Source: Bacillus_BU sp051233475 (lineage in GTDB: Bacteria; Bacillota; Bacilli; Bacillales; Cytobacillaceae). From it: a stretch of DNA of 64,000 bases. The translations under genes were made by a program, and so were the position numbers. The DNA lies in contig NZ_JBKFGH010000002.1 in the NCBI RefSeq assembly GCF_051233475.1, forward strand, positions 248,001-312,000. The letters run 5' to 3'. Positions 24,641 to 33,508 of the stretch are shown here, in pieces (positions within the stretch are counted from its first letter, which is position 1; every line of letters starts with the position of its first letter). The notes below the pieces were generated by a model. That model was not told the DNA's origin, searched no databases, and saw nothing but the letters and a program-made list of their open reading frames with translations.

Positions 24641-25360
24641 TTATATTTGATGGTGTTCCTTTACCTTTCCATTCTTCTCTACTCGAAACGATTCCTTAAA
24701 TTCCACTAAGTCAATTTCACAGTTCTCACCTATGATTATATGATTCCCACGGACCACTTTTGCCTTTGTGTTTTCTAGTTCTATGTGATCTCCTTCAATT
24801 ACGTCCGTTTCTAATCTTATTGGAAAAACTATTTTAAAAAGATCACGTAAAAAATTAGGTTTCTGTTTGACCCGAATTCTCTCGCCACCAATTTCAACTG
24901 CTCTGCACTCACCACCGATATGGATTTCCACTTTCTCTGCAGATAATAGGCCGCCAACATTAAAATTCCCTTCTGAATGAAAGGATTCGGCTTCACAGTC
25001 CCCGCCAACGAAGAAACTGCCTCTTACTTTTAAGTTCTCACCTTTTACATGGCCTTCAAAATAGCCCTTTCCCCTTACAATTAGCTTATTAACCTTAGTG
25101 TCTCCGCTAATTACTGCTTTCCCCTCTATAAACAGATCCTCACAAGCGACGTTCCCAAATATCTTTGCACTTCCACTAATTTTCGTTTTATCACTTTTTA
25201 CATCACCATTAACTGTACCAGTTCCATTGCATTTTAAGTATTTACAATCCAATGCCCCGTTCACAGTCCCTCTTCCACTAATTAGGGCCGAATCAAAAAT
25301 CCCGCCATTAGAAGTTCCCACACCATTAATGATTAAGTTACCCAGACTCAAAGAACTCAT
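24641..25360 (-). CDS. yhbE: Bactofilin-like cytoskeletal protein YhbE (BacE)
   Basis: A 239-residue bactofilin-type beta-helix protein (LIINGVGTSNGGIFDSALISGRGTVNGALDCKYLKCNGTGTVNG...). It shares with YhbF the segment VIEGDxxxLENTxAxVVRGxxIxIGxxCEIxxVE near the C-terminus. It lies between yhbD (12 nt upstream) and yhbF (16 nt downstream), all on one strand, so they form one operon. Function in other bacilli: cytoskeletal assembly linked to flagella. ATG with AAGGGGG upstream. Confidence 0.88.
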   Translation of the reverse strand: MSSLSLGNLIINGVGTSNGGIFDSALISGRGTVNGALDCKYLKCNGTGTVNGDVKSDKTKISGSAKIFGNVACEDLFIEGKAVISGDTKVNKLIVRGKGYFEGHVKGENLKVRGSFFVGGDCEAESFHSEGNFNVGGLLSAEKVEIHIGGECRAVEIGGERIRVKQKPNFLRDLFKIVFPIRLETDVIEGDHIELENTKAKVVRGNHIIIGENCEIDLVEFKESFRVEKNGKVKEHHQI

Positions 25361-25372
25361 GTTTTAGCCCCC

Positions 25373-25999
25373 TTACATTAGCTTCGTTTTTAATTCCTCA
25401 ATACAAGTATTAAGTGATAATCGCACTACCACTTTTGTTCCCTTTTCAAACTGAATTGCTTCAACACTCGTTACTAATAAACATGACGATATACCAAATT
25501 TACGAAAGAGAATCAATTCATTTTCTTTTTGTTTAGTCCTTTCACCACTGTAATCTACTAACAGTTGAAGCAACATCTTACCTTCTTCTAAGTTTATTTC
25601 ACCGGATTGAAGAAGATTTTCTAAAATAAATAAATGAAGAATATTTTCAAAAGAAAATTCCTGTACTTCGCCCATCTGCTCCTGGTAAAAACTAACCACA
25701 CCATCCGAAACAATGTTACGTTTTAATAGCACTTCTTTTGTCAAATGAAATTCTATAGCAGAAGGTGACAACATATCCGCTAGTTCATCTAATGAGAGAT
25801 GATCTTTCATCGTTTGGATTTTTTCAATTCGTTCTAAAATCTTTTCCTTTGGAAAGAATGTTTCCTGGCCGGTAAAGGTCGATTTACGAATGAACCATTC
25901 CTCTGGAATAAGGTCCTTCCGCTTCCACCTATACAACTGCCCATAAGAAATCCCAGTTAAATCTAATAAATCTTTTTTTGAAATAAGCTCATTATCCAT
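25373..25999 (-). CDS. yhbD: YhbD-like protein (DUF4004) with N-terminal MerR/Xis-type HTH
   Basis: A 208-residue protein that opens with a winged-helix motif (ISKKDLLDLTGISYGQLYRWKRKDLIPEEWF), resembling the DNA-binding head of MerR-like proteins. The remaining residues are a helical domain. YhbD heads the same bactofilin operon in B. subtilis. It is likely a regulator of, or adaptor for, the bactofilins, but this is not established. RBS AAGGGG before ATG. Palindrome copy 7 lies upstream. Confidence 0.85.
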   Translation of the reverse strand: MDNELISKKDLLDLTGISYGQLYRWKRKDLIPEEWFIRKSTFTGQETFFPKEKILERIEKIQTMKDHLSLDELADMLSPSAIEFHLTKEVLLKRNIVSDGVVSFYQEQMGEVQEFSFENILHLFILENLLQSGEINLEEGKMLLQLLVDYSGERTKQKENELILFRKFGISSCLLVTSVEAIQFEKGTKVVVRLSLNTCIEELKTKLM

Positions 26000-26081
26000 A
26001 AGAACGGCCCCTTTCTATGAAACAAAGCGTAACATAACACTGTTACGTTGTAAAGCCTAAAAAAAGAAACACCCTTTTAAC

Positions 26082-26121
26082 GCATTACAGTGCCGGGGGA
26101 CTGTCCCCCGGCACTGTAATG
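26082..26121. repeat. Intergenic palindrome, GGGGACTGTCCCC type (copy 7)
   Basis: GCATTACAGTGCCGGGGG-ACTGT-CCCCCGGCACTGTAATG, perfect over 18 bp, between the thioesterase end and the yhbD start. Arms GCATTACAGTGC match copy 9. Confidence 0.92.
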
Positions 26122-26176
26122 TGGTAAAGCTCTGCATTGGGGATGGATTTCACTTTACCCCCGAACTCCCGAATCG

Positions 26177-26707
26177 TTAATCTCTTATTTGATATAAAGG
26201 TCTTACACTTAAATCTTTGGCAAACTCTTCGCTATGCTTGCGACGTTCTTTCCGCAATGCGATTCTTTGCTTAGCTGTATTAAACAACATCTTTTCTTCT
26301 TCTGTCTCCGGTACAACTTCAGGAACACGCACGGGCTTTCCGTTCCCATCAAGTGCGACAAAAGTAAGGAAGGAAGTAGCGGCCAAGCGGCGTTCCCCTG
26401 TTTTTAAATCCTCTGCTACAACTTTCACAAATACCTCCATAGACGATTTGCCAACGGAAGTTACGTATGATTCTAAACAAACCGAATCCTGCGTGCGAAT
26501 TGGTGTTAAGAAATCAACAGAGTCTGTAGAGGCAGTGACCGTATCAGCACGCGAATGTCTTGCCGCAGAAATAGAAGCTACGTCGTCAATATAGAACATG
26601 AGCTTGCCGCCATATAGAGTGTTATGATTATTCGTATCAATCGGGAATACACGACTTGTTTTAATAACAAGAGATTCTTTACAATATTTTTTTGTTACCT
26701 TTTCCAT
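26177..26707 (-). CDS. ykhA: Acyl-CoA thioesterase (hotdog fold, YkhA type)
   Basis: 176 residues with the acyl-CoA hydrolase signature NHNTLYGGKLMFYIDDVASISAARHS and the following VDFLTPIRTQDSVCLESYVTSVGKSSMEVFVKV. The Asn/Asp residues in these segments are the catalytic set of the family. It hydrolyses acyl-CoA esters in the cytosol. The 13-nt overlap with the upstream membrane protein gene suggests coexpression. B. subtilis YkhA has the same size. Confidence 0.92.
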   Translation of the reverse strand: MEKVTKKYCKESLVIKTSRVFPIDTNNHNTLYGGKLMFYIDDVASISAARHSRADTVTASTDSVDFLTPIRTQDSVCLESYVTSVGKSSMEVFVKVVAEDLKTGERRLAATSFLTFVALDGNGKPVRVPEVVPETEEEKMLFNTAKQRIALRKERRKHSEEFAKDLSVRPLYQIRD

Positions 26708-27183
26708 TTGTCTTTCCTCTTTTCATGGTAAATATTAGTTAACCTAGATGACAATTTTCTTTTTATAAAGTAAATGAATAACAACCTGCTATATTCAATT
26801 ACTATTACAATCATAATCCCAATTAAGAAAAAGTGGTATGCATTTAGCTCATTCATAGATTGTAAAAAAATAACCCCTATTATATTAGCTATTATAGCAA
26901 CTACAATGGATATTATTTTCCCCACTCTTTTATCTTTGTTCAATAGTAAAAATAAACAAATTAAACCTCCAGCCACAAAAAAGAAATAATAGAGATTTAC
27001 ATACATTGGAGCAAAGATCGTCGTATCAAACACTTGCTTTTTATACACCAAATACCTTGCTACGCCCATTTTTTCTGTTGAAAGATACTCCAACACGATT
27101 ACAAATAGTATACTGAAAAATTGAGCAATAGCCAGTACAAAATGAACAAAAAATACTTTTGTATTTTTTACCACATTAACCAT
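26695..27183 (-). CDS. Small four-helix membrane protein, unknown
   Basis: About 162 residues with four hydrophobic segments (VFFVHFVLAIAQFFSILFVIVL; YVNLYYFFFVAGGLICLFLLL; IISIVVAIIANIIGVIFL; YHFFLIGIMIVIVIEYSRLLFIYFI) and a very basic C-terminus (KRKLSSRLTNIYHEKRKDKWKR). ATG 27183 with AGGGG upstream is preferred to 27210. It overlaps the thioesterase gene by 13 nt. I do not recognise the family. AT-rich composition fits a poorly conserved gene. Confidence 0.65.
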   Translation of the reverse strand: MVNVVKNTKVFFVHFVLAIAQFFSILFVIVLEYLSTEKMGVARYLVYKKQVFDTTIFAPMYVNLYYFFFVAGGLICLFLLLNKDKRVGKIISIVVAIIANIIGVIFLQSMNELNAYHFFLIGIMIVIVIEYSRLLFIYFIKRKLSSRLTNIYHEKRKDKWKR

Positions 27184-27197
27184 TCCCCTCATACAAA

Positions 27198-27234
27198 TAG
27201 AAAAAGGCAATACAAAAAACTCATATTGCCTTTC
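27198..27234 (-). terminator. Terminator of the rhodanese lipoprotein gene
   Basis: On the minus strand AAAGGCAATA/TATTGCCTTT form a 10-bp stem around TGAGTTTTTTG, followed by TTCTATTTG. Confidence 0.85.
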
Positions 27235-27258
27235 TCTTTCTATTATATTGATCTTTCG

Positions 27259-28623
27259 TTAATTAGGCTTGCCAGTTTCTGTAGGATTGGAAGAGTCCAT
27301 ACTCCACTCATTCCATCCGCCATCATATAAGGTTACATTTTTCAAACCAATTACATCTGCATAGAACAACACTTCAGCTGCCCTCCAGCCTGTTCCACAA
27401 TAGAAAGCAAGCTTATTATCAACATCTATCCCGTCTTGTTTCCACATTTCGGTAATTTCTAACCCATTGCGCATGGTGTTATCTACATTTCTAAAATCTT
27501 CAAGATTACTATTATCAGAGCCTGCATGTCCCCAAATAGCACCAGCAGGGCGACCTTTTGCATCAATATAATCATAGCCTGAAGTTTTACCGATAAATTC
27601 ATCCCAGCTTCTAATATCTACAAGAGTACTAGTCTTATTTTTATCAGCAAGAATTTCCTTTGCTTCTGGTAAATCGATAATATAATCTGGGTTAACTGGT
27701 ACCACAGCGCCAAAAGAATCAACAGCTTGTTTTGAATTCACTTTCGTTTCAACGTCATATTTTGCACCAGACCATGCAGTATATCCGCCATTTACGACTC
27801 TAACGTCTTTTACACCCATATATTTCAAGATTACAGCTACCCGGAATGCAGGCATTGAGTCGCTGCCATATAAAATGACCGTTGTATCCGTTGTAATCCC
27901 ATTTTTCAAAGCAAACTGTTCTAAATCTTTATCCTTTAAGCGATTCCAAACTGGCCCTTCTTCAACTTCGTCCGTATTAATATGGACAGCTCCAGGAATA
28001 TGGCCCTTTTTATAATCCTTTGCTTCTTCTCCCCAGCTTGCTTCAAAAATTTTAAATGGTTTTCCTTCATTGTCCTTTTCGATTACATCTTTCACCCAAG
28101 ATACCGGAACAAGCATTTCATAATTTGGATAGCTTTCCATTGCTAAATCGCTATTTGCTGCCCATTCTTTCACATCATATTGATAAATATTTTTAAAGCC
28201 GTTTTCCTTTAAAAATCCTGCTACTTCTACAGTATCTTTTCCGTTGGCATCATAAAGGACAACGTGTTTGTCCTTCGTTATTTCTTTATTTTTCAAAATT
28301 TGCAGTAGTTTTTCATCCAATTTTTCTTGATCTGCTTTAAGCCAAGCTGCAGAAAAATCTACAGCGCCTTCTATATGGCCTCCTCTTTCAACTCCATCCA
28401 TTGGCCATCCGTTAAAAGCGTCATTTGCTCTTGTATCAACAAGGATCCAGTCCTCTTTATCGATATTCTTTTGAAGCTCATCAGTACTTATCTTTTCAAC
28501 TTTTGTTTCGCTTTGTTGATTCGTCTCATCATTTTTACTCGCCTTCTCATTGCTTGTGCAAGCAGACAAAACTAAAATACAGCTTAGTAAAAAAAACAGC
28601 AGACTACTTTTAATAATCCTCAA
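27259..28623 (-). CDS. Lipoprotein with three rhodanese domains (sulfurtransferase-like)
   Basis: 454 residues. A signal peptide ends at the lipobox LSACTS (about residue 22), so the protein is membrane-anchored outside the cell. Three rhodanese domains follow: about 45-165, 170-285 and 315-450. Only the last has a cysteine active loop (FYCGTGWRAAE); the first two have YDANGKDT and YGSDSMPA instead and should be inactive. It may transfer sulfane sulfur at the cell surface. TTG start with GGGGG 7 nt upstream. It is monocistronic. Confidence 0.88.
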   Translation of the reverse strand: MRIIKSSLLFFLLSCILVLSACTSNEKASKNDETNQQSETKVEKISTDELQKNIDKEDWILVDTRANDAFNGWPMDGVERGGHIEGAVDFSAAWLKADQEKLDEKLLQILKNKEITKDKHVVLYDANGKDTVEVAGFLKENGFKNIYQYDVKEWAANSDLAMESYPNYEMLVPVSWVKDVIEKDNEGKPFKIFEASWGEEAKDYKKGHIPGAVHINTDEVEEGPVWNRLKDKDLEQFALKNGITTDTTVILYGSDSMPAFRVAVILKYMGVKDVRVVNGGYTAWSGAKYDVETKVNSKQAVDSFGAVVPVNPDYIIDLPEAKEILADKNKTSTLVDIRSWDEFIGKTSGYDYIDAKGRPAGAIWGHAGSDNSNLEDFRNVDNTMRNGLEITEMWKQDGIDVDNKLAFYCGTGWRAAEVLFYADVIGLKNVTLYDGGWNEWSMDSSNPTETGKPN

Positions 28624-28765
28624 CGTGTTTCCCCCTAAATTATGTTTAAAAACATCTCTATTTTCATTATAGTAAAATAACTTTCTTAAATAAATTCATA
28701 TTATCTATATGATAGATTAGTAATTATCTATTTTTTGAATAGGAAATATTAGTCTTGAATAAAAC

Positions 28766-28818
28766 AGGTGCCAGTCCCCCGTTGCTTGAATAACATAAGC
28801 AGCGAAGGACTGGCACCT
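28766..28818. repeat. Intergenic palindrome, GGTGCCAGTCCCC-arm type (copy 8)
   Basis: AGGTGCCAGTCC and GGACTGGCACCT are perfect 12-bp arms. The interior GTTGCTT...AAGCAGC is itself self-complementary. It lies between the divergent rhodanese and 28896 genes. Confidence 0.9.
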
Positions 28819-28895
28819 TTTCATCCCTTTCCATGAACCAAATTATCCCAAACCCCATATTCTATAATGCTTTCGTTTATTCTGAAAGGAGATCT

Positions 28896-29285
28896 ATGAT
28901 GATGTACAATTACCCATACAACCACCCTACAGTACCTGGCTACTTTCACGGATATTATCATTATCCCTACCCCAGAACCTATCCACCCGTGGATACAAAA
29001 ACGTTCTCAAGTTCCGTTCAAAAATTTCGCATTCTGATGGAACAAGGCAGTATATTGTTAGCCAAGCTAGGAGAGGCTTCGTTTGAAACAAAAATGATGA
29101 CTGCAGCCCAACAAGGTAAGCAGGCTGAAGTCGAAAAGTTAATTAAATCAATCGGTTTAAGAGTACCCGTAACGACACAGTATACCCCATCTGCTATTAA
29201 GTTCACTCTGCAAACGCCCCCAGAGCCTAATAACTTTAACAGCTGCTGCTCCCTGACCGTATCACTAAAATGGGGTAATCAATAA
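28896..29285 (+). CDS. Small Tyr/Pro-rich protein, probably spore-associated
   Basis: 129 residues. The N-terminus is Tyr/His/Pro-rich (MMMYNYPYNHPTVPGYFHGYYHYPYPR), like coat or crust proteins. A helical middle (SSSVQKFRILMEQGSILLAKLGEASFETKMMTAAQQGKQAEVEKLIKSIG) and a beta end with CCSLTVSLKW follow. I recall small Bacillus sporulation proteins (YuzC-like) with this layout, but this is from memory. GAAAGGAG 5 nt before ATG 28896 fixes the start. No sigma-K promoter was identified. Confidence 0.7.
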   Translation: MMMYNYPYNHPTVPGYFHGYYHYPYPRTYPPVDTKTFSSSVQKFRILMEQGSILLAKLGEASFETKMMTAAQQGKQAEVEKLIKSIGLRVPVTTQYTPSAIKFTLQTPPEPNNFNSCCSLTVSLKWGNQ

Positions 29286-29303
29286 AAACACTGCCCTCAA
29301 CCA

Positions 29304-29358
29304 CAATAACGCATTACAGTGCTGGGGGACTGTCCCCCAGCACTGTAATGCGTTATTG
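29304..29358. repeat. Intergenic palindrome, GGGGACTGTCCCC type (copy 9)
   Basis: A perfect 25-bp stem: CAATAACGCATTACAGTGCTGGGGG then ACTGT then its complement. Convergent-gene gap. Its arms extend those of copy 7. Confidence 0.93.
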
Positions 29359-29411
29359 TTATGGGGAATGAAAGGCTTTTGGCTTTTGGCTCTTGTTTGG
29401 ATCAACTTAGG

Positions 29412-29978
29412 TTATTCCCCGAGTTCATCTACCAGTTTTTCCGCTACACGTCGGTACATATTGCTGATGTTCACTAATGATAAAATCAGTAAAACTTTTT
29501 CAAGATAATCGTCACCTTTATCTTCAAGACGATTCATCTCTTCTTTTACCTCCTCAGCCCGCACCAGCAATGAATCTCTAATATTCCCTACATTATGATC
29601 GAAAAGATTCAAATAGCTTTGATAAAATTCCCCTAGCTCTATTTCCTCTTTGAGAATTTTTTCGTTAATTCCATCAAGCGTCAGCTTAATATCATTTATA
29701 GATAAAGCACCTTTTAATTGGTAAATTAAACCGATTAAGATGATATGTTCTTTAGAATACTTTTTATTTTTGATTGGAAAAAGTAGTTTTCCTTTTGCAT
29801 AATTATTAATCATTGTTTTCGTTAAGATTTTGTCATCTTTATTGCGCTTTGTACTGCTGTATGTATTTTCAAAGAACTGGATGACTTGATCCATATATAG
29901 ATCAATATTAGGAATATCCTCCAATTCAATTTTTCTTTCAAGGCCCAAATTTTCAACCAGCTCATTAAGGTTCTCCAT
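29412..29978 (-). CDS. DUF1836-type putative regulator
   Basis: 188 residues with the pattern DLYMDQVIQFFENTY...DDKILTKTMINNYAKGKLLFPIKNKKYSKEHIILIGLIYQLKGALSINDIK, the DUF1836 core, which resembles a MerR-like winged helix. It is divergent from the hemolysin III homologue, a pairing that I recall in other Bacillus genomes. It may regulate that gene. No membrane segments. Confidence 0.8.
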   Translation of the reverse strand: MENLNELVENLGLERKIELEDIPNIDLYMDQVIQFFENTYSSTKRNKDDKILTKTMINNYAKGKLLFPIKNKKYSKEHIILIGLIYQLKGALSINDIKLTLDGINEKILKEEIELGEFYQSYLNLFDHNVGNIRDSLLVRAEEVKEEMNRLEDKGDDYLEKVLLILSLVNISNMYRRVAEKLVDELGE

Positions 29979-30122
29979 ATAAGTACCTCTATTTCTTATT
30001 TTTTAAAAATCATTAATAGTTTCATTTTAGCATAAACTAACCGTTGACTACATCCTATAATAGGTATATTATTTTATGTAGTATTAAAAACTACGTGTTG
30101 AGATAAAAGGAGGATTTAATTC

Positions 30123-30770
30123 ATGAATACTTATATTCGGGAGCCGATTAATGGTCTTACTCATTTAGCTGGGGCAATTTTTTCATTTGTAGCATTGTTG
30201 GCTTTAATTATTAAAGCCTCACTGAAAACAGGTTCACCACTTGCAATTACCGCAGTCACGATTTTTGGTATTAGTATGATCCTTCTTTATTCAGCATCAG
30301 CTACATATCATATGGTTATTGCCAAGGATAAGGTTATCGCCTTCCTAAGACGTCTTGATCACTCGATGATTTTTATCTTAATCGCTGGAACCTACACTCC
30401 GTTTTGCTTAATCACCTTAAATGGGGTAACAGGTTGGATTTTGTTCGCAATAATTGCAAGTGCGGCGGTTCTCGGGGTAGTGTTTAAAATGATATGGTTC
30501 CATTGCCCAAGATGGTTATCCACTGCACTTTATCTGATTATGGGTTGGATGATTGTCTTTGTCATTTCTCCTCTTGCAGGAAGCATCGCTACCGCCGGGT
30601 TGCTACTATTAATCCTTGGAGGAGTATTCTATACGATTGGCGGAGTCATTTATGCAACGAAACCAAAATTCCTTCAATCTAAATTCATGGGATTCCACGA
30701 AATATTCCATATTTTCATCATGCTGGGTACCCTTGCCCACTTTCTTTCCATATATTTATTTGTCCTCTAG
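30123..30770 (+). CDS. trhA: Hemolysin III family membrane protein TrhA
   Basis: 215 residues, seven hydrophobic segments. Signature residues of the PAQR/HlyIII family: EPINGLTHLAGA (His), SATYHM (Ser/His) and GFHEIFHIFIMLGTLAHF (three histidines) place metal ligands in the membrane. TrhA proteins maintain membrane fluidity homeostasis in other bacteria. AGGAGG 9 nt before ATG. It is followed by an imperfect terminator. Confidence 0.92.
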   Translation: MNTYIREPINGLTHLAGAIFSFVALLALIIKASLKTGSPLAITAVTIFGISMILLYSASATYHMVIAKDKVIAFLRRLDHSMIFILIAGTYTPFCLITLNGVTGWILFAIIASAAVLGVVFKMIWFHCPRWLSTALYLIMGWMIVFVISPLAGSIATAGLLLLILGGVFYTIGGVIYATKPKFLQSKFMGFHEIFHIFIMLGTLAHFLSIYLFVL

Positions 30771-30833
30771 AAAAGGAGCCTGAACAAAACTAACGGGTTC
30801 CATTAACTATCGCAAACATAAAATATGAAATAC

Positions 30834-30875
30834 AAAATGACCTTCAAATTGTATGATAATTTGGAGGTCTATTTT
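30834..30875 (+). terminator. Likely terminator after trhA
   Basis: AAAATGACCTTCAAATT and AATTTGGAGGTCTATTTT form an imperfect stem of about 15 bp around GTATGAT. It may work in both directions. Confidence 0.65.
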
Positions 30876-31062
30876 GTTGATATAATAGGATCTCGAAAAT
30901 TATTTCGGGAGAATCTTTAGGCAATTTGTATATTAAAATGTGGGGGTACAATAGCCAGTGTACCATAGCAAAATACATTACAATTTACTTGCAAATTGGT
31001 ATACAGAAAGATTAAGTTCAGGCTCTGTTGTAACTAAGTATCGACTTGACTGGAAACGAAAA

Positions 31063-31249
31063 ATAAGCGGAAAAATTCCGTTTAAATTGGGAAATACCCC
31101 TATTTCCCGAATAATAAGCGGAGTTTTTCCGCTTATATGGTCCAAATCATTGAATTTTGTCCTATTTAAAGCAGTTAACCGGAAATTCTCCGCTTAAATA
31201 CGCTTCTTTAGCCTACTTTATATACATTAGGCGGAAATTTTCCGCTTAT
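31063..31249. repeat. Four short palindromes of the GCGGAAAN2-3TCCGC type
   Basis: ATAAGCGGAAAAATTCCGTTTAAAT (31063), ATAAGCGGAGTTTTTCCGCTTAT (31114), TTAACCGGAAATTCTCCGCTTAAA (31175) and TTAGGCGGAAATTTTCCGCTTAT (31227) are variants of one 22-24 bp palindrome spaced 51, 61 and 52 bp. A different palindrome GGGAAATACCCCTATTTCCC lies between the first two. The rest of the 30876-31471 gap shows no gene; a short frame at 30958 is not supported. Confidence 0.85.
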
Positions 31250-31471
31250 GAATTCTCATACCTACACAAAAACGACATTTTATAGTGCAAAAAGGATGAC
31301 AATTTGGTTTGCATTTTCCTGTGCAAATTGACGTTTTGCGATAGGAAACGGAACCCGTTAGAACAAAACAGGCTTCTTTTTTATGCTAACTTTACGAAAT
31401 CCTATTATCCCTTTAACACCGTATTAAAATACTCATGTTATTCTGAAAAAAAACGTTTAGGGGGCTTTCAC

Positions 31472-32611
31472 TTGGAACGTCCTTCCGTATTAATAATTTC
31501 CGAAGAACATGGGCATGGTATCTACCCTGCAGCTAAAGTTATTGCCGATGATCTTCAGCGCAAAGGGTTTAATCCAATAATTTTTAATATAGTAGAGGAC
31601 ATTTGTTCAACACCTTCTACATCATCTTACGTTTCATTGAAAAATAGTCCTTTAACAGGACCCACCTTTTACAAGTGGCTTTATTATGGAACGAATAAAC
31701 TGAATTTGAAAGGTCTGGATCATTTTTCCGGTTATTTGCTGCGGAAAAGGCTGATGAATTTGATTGCTATTTATAGGCCCATTTTTATTATTTCAACAAC
31801 CCCTCATATTCCAGAAGGATTGAACCTAAGGGGCAGCAGCTTTTCAATACCAACCTATGCAGTGATTACCGAGTATTGTGTTAACTCGCAGTGGCTCAAT
31901 CGAACCTTTGACCATTATTTTGTAAGTTCTTTTCGCGTAAAAAAAATATTAATGGAGCATAAAATTAACAAGGCAACCATTACAGTGAGCGGCGTTCCGA
32001 TTCGTTCTCAATTTAAAAAAGCGGTGGATAAAACATTTATTTTTCAAAAATACCTGATATCCCCCCATAAAAAAATTATTACGCTGCTTGCCGGAGGAAG
32101 TCGTCTGCTCAAGCAAGCAAAGGATGTATGCAGTCTTTTATTGCAAAATCCTTCCCATCAGATTGTCGCTATTTGTGGAAAGAATGAAACTCTGTATGAA
32201 AGACTCCTTCCACTGGCTATACGGTTTCCTGATAATTTCCGAGTGTTTGACCATGTTGATGACGTTCACGAACTGTTCGCTGTTTCGAGCTGTATCATTA
32301 CAAAACCAAACGGAGTACATTTAACCGAGGCTGCTGCTTTAAAAACACCATTGATTCTATTTAATCCGGCTTTAGAAAATGAAGTCGATAATGCCAAGTA
32401 TTTTACAGAAATTGAAGCCGGACTTGTTTCAAACTCTCCAAAAGAAACATTTGAGCTTGTCCATAACCTAACTCGAAGTAAAGAATTATCCGCGTCACTA
32501 AGAGATGGCACTGCTAAAATCAGCCCCGATCACTCAGCATCGATCATCACTGAACACGCGATTAAACAACTTCAAACCCCTTGTAACAGCTCCCGCATTG
32601 CAACGCACTAA
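31472..32611 (+). CDS. MGDG synthase/UgtP-like glycolipid glycosyltransferase
   Basis: 379 residues. The N-terminal domain (VLIISEEHGHGIYPAAKVIADDLQRKG) matches the monogalactosyldiacylglycerol synthase domain. The C-terminal GT-B half has LLAGGSRLLKQAKDV, HVDDVHELFAVSSCIITKPNGVHLTEAAALKTPLILFNPALENEVDNAKYF, the nucleotide-sugar site of GT28-like enzymes. It probably makes glycosyl diacylglycerols in the membrane. TTG 31472 with TTAGGGGG upstream is preferred over the 31304 frame start. The stop codon lies within palindrome copy 10, so the last residues may have been rewritten by its insertion. Confidence 0.85.
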   Translation: MERPSVLIISEEHGHGIYPAAKVIADDLQRKGFNPIIFNIVEDICSTPSTSSYVSLKNSPLTGPTFYKWLYYGTNKLNLKGLDHFSGYLLRKRLMNLIAIYRPIFIISTTPHIPEGLNLRGSSFSIPTYAVITEYCVNSQWLNRTFDHYFVSSFRVKKILMEHKINKATITVSGVPIRSQFKKAVDKTFIFQKYLISPHKKIITLLAGGSRLLKQAKDVCSLLLQNPSHQIVAICGKNETLYERLLPLAIRFPDNFRVFDHVDDVHELFAVSSCIITKPNGVHLTEAAALKTPLILFNPALENEVDNAKYFTEIEAGLVSNSPKETFELVHNLTRSKELSASLRDGTAKISPDHSASIITEHAIKQLQTPCNSSRIATH

Positions 32612-32645
32612 AGCAGCGGGGGACTGTCCCCCGCTGCTTTAATGT
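32606..32645. repeat. Intergenic palindrome, GGGGACTGTCCCC type (copy 10)
   Basis: TAAAGCAGCGGGGG-ACTGT-CCCCCGCTGCTTTA, a perfect 14-bp stem plus outer partial match. It supplies the stop codon (TAA 32609-32611) of the glycosyltransferase gene. Confidence 0.92.
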
Positions 32646-32707
32646 GGTGACGCACGAGCACGAACACGAGCACGAGCCAACCGCCACCTATACTATTTAA
32701 TTAATGC

Positions 32708-33493
32708 TCACTTTATTAAGTCATACGAAATCATCGCCGGTTTACCGGTCCGCGGGTCAGTGACGATGGTGGTATCAATATTAAATACTTGTTTAATGAC
32801 TTCAGCAGTCATCACTTGATCGGCTTCACCTTGCTTAACAATCTTTCCTTGCTTAAGGGCCACCAACTGATGCGAAAACCTTGAAGCATGGTTTAAATCG
32901 TGAATAACCATAATAATGGTTCTGCCGTCCTGCTTATTTAAGTCTTCGAGCAGCTGCAAAACCTCTAATTGATGGGCCAAATCAAGGTAAGTTGTTGGCT
33001 CGTCCAACAACAGCAAATCCGTTTCTTGAGCAATGGCCATCGCAATCCAAGCACGCTGTCTCTGCCCCCCAGATAGCGTATCCACTGCTTGATACTTCAA
33101 TTCTGCTAAACCTGTAACCTCCAGCGCCCAATCAATCATTTCCCGATCATGCTTGTTTAAGCGCGAAAACCCGGATTGATAGGGAGTTCGTCCGTAAGAA
33201 ATTAATTCATATACCGATAACCCACCAGGGGCTTCTGGTGATTGAGGTAAAATCGCCAGTTTCTTGGCAATTTCCTTTGTTGGCGTTTCATGAATCATTT
33301 TCCCGTCTAAGTAAACCACACCAGATGTTGCTGGATGGAGCCGAGCGACCGTCTTCAAAATCGTTGATTTCCCACAACCGTTTGGACCAAGGATGGAGGT
33401 AATCTTCCCAGCTGCAAATTCTAGATTTAACTCTTTGACGATCGTCCGTTCTTCATAGCCAATCGTTAATTTTTCCGCTATCAAAGTTGTCAT
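32708..33493 (-). CDS. yusV: Iron-siderophore ABC transporter ATPase (FecE/YusV type)
   Basis: 261 residues with Walker A GPNGCGKST, Q-loop ILPQSPEAPGG, signature LSGGQRQRAWIAMAIAQ, Walker B LLLLDEPTTYLD and the His switch MVIHDLNHA, in the form typical of FecE/FhuC ATPases. It powers the FecCD-type permeases encoded just upstream (gap 15 nt). In B. subtilis the YfiYZ-YfhA system borrows YusV; here the ATPase is linked to the permease genes. Expected to be iron-regulated by Fur. Confidence 0.94.
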   Translation of the reverse strand: MTTLIAEKLTIGYEERTIVKELNLEFAAGKITSILGPNGCGKSTILKTVARLHPATSGVVYLDGKMIHETPTKEIAKKLAILPQSPEAPGGLSVYELISYGRTPYQSGFSRLNKHDREMIDWALEVTGLAELKYQAVDTLSGGQRQRAWIAMAIAQETDLLLLDEPTTYLDLAHQLEVLQLLEDLNKQDGRTIIMVIHDLNHASRFSHQLVALKQGKIVKQGEADQVMTAEVIKQVFNIDTTIVTDPRTGKPAMISYDLIK

Positions 33494-33508
33494 TCCACAT
33501 CACCCTCC

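Noticed and set aside
30958..31197. 79-residue ORF
   Set aside because: It runs through two short palindromes, has no RBS and has composition unlike neighbouring genes.
31304..31471. N-terminal extension of the glycosyltransferase
   Set aside because: Residues before TTG 31472 do not match the family, and the RBS TTAGGGGG lies just before 31472.
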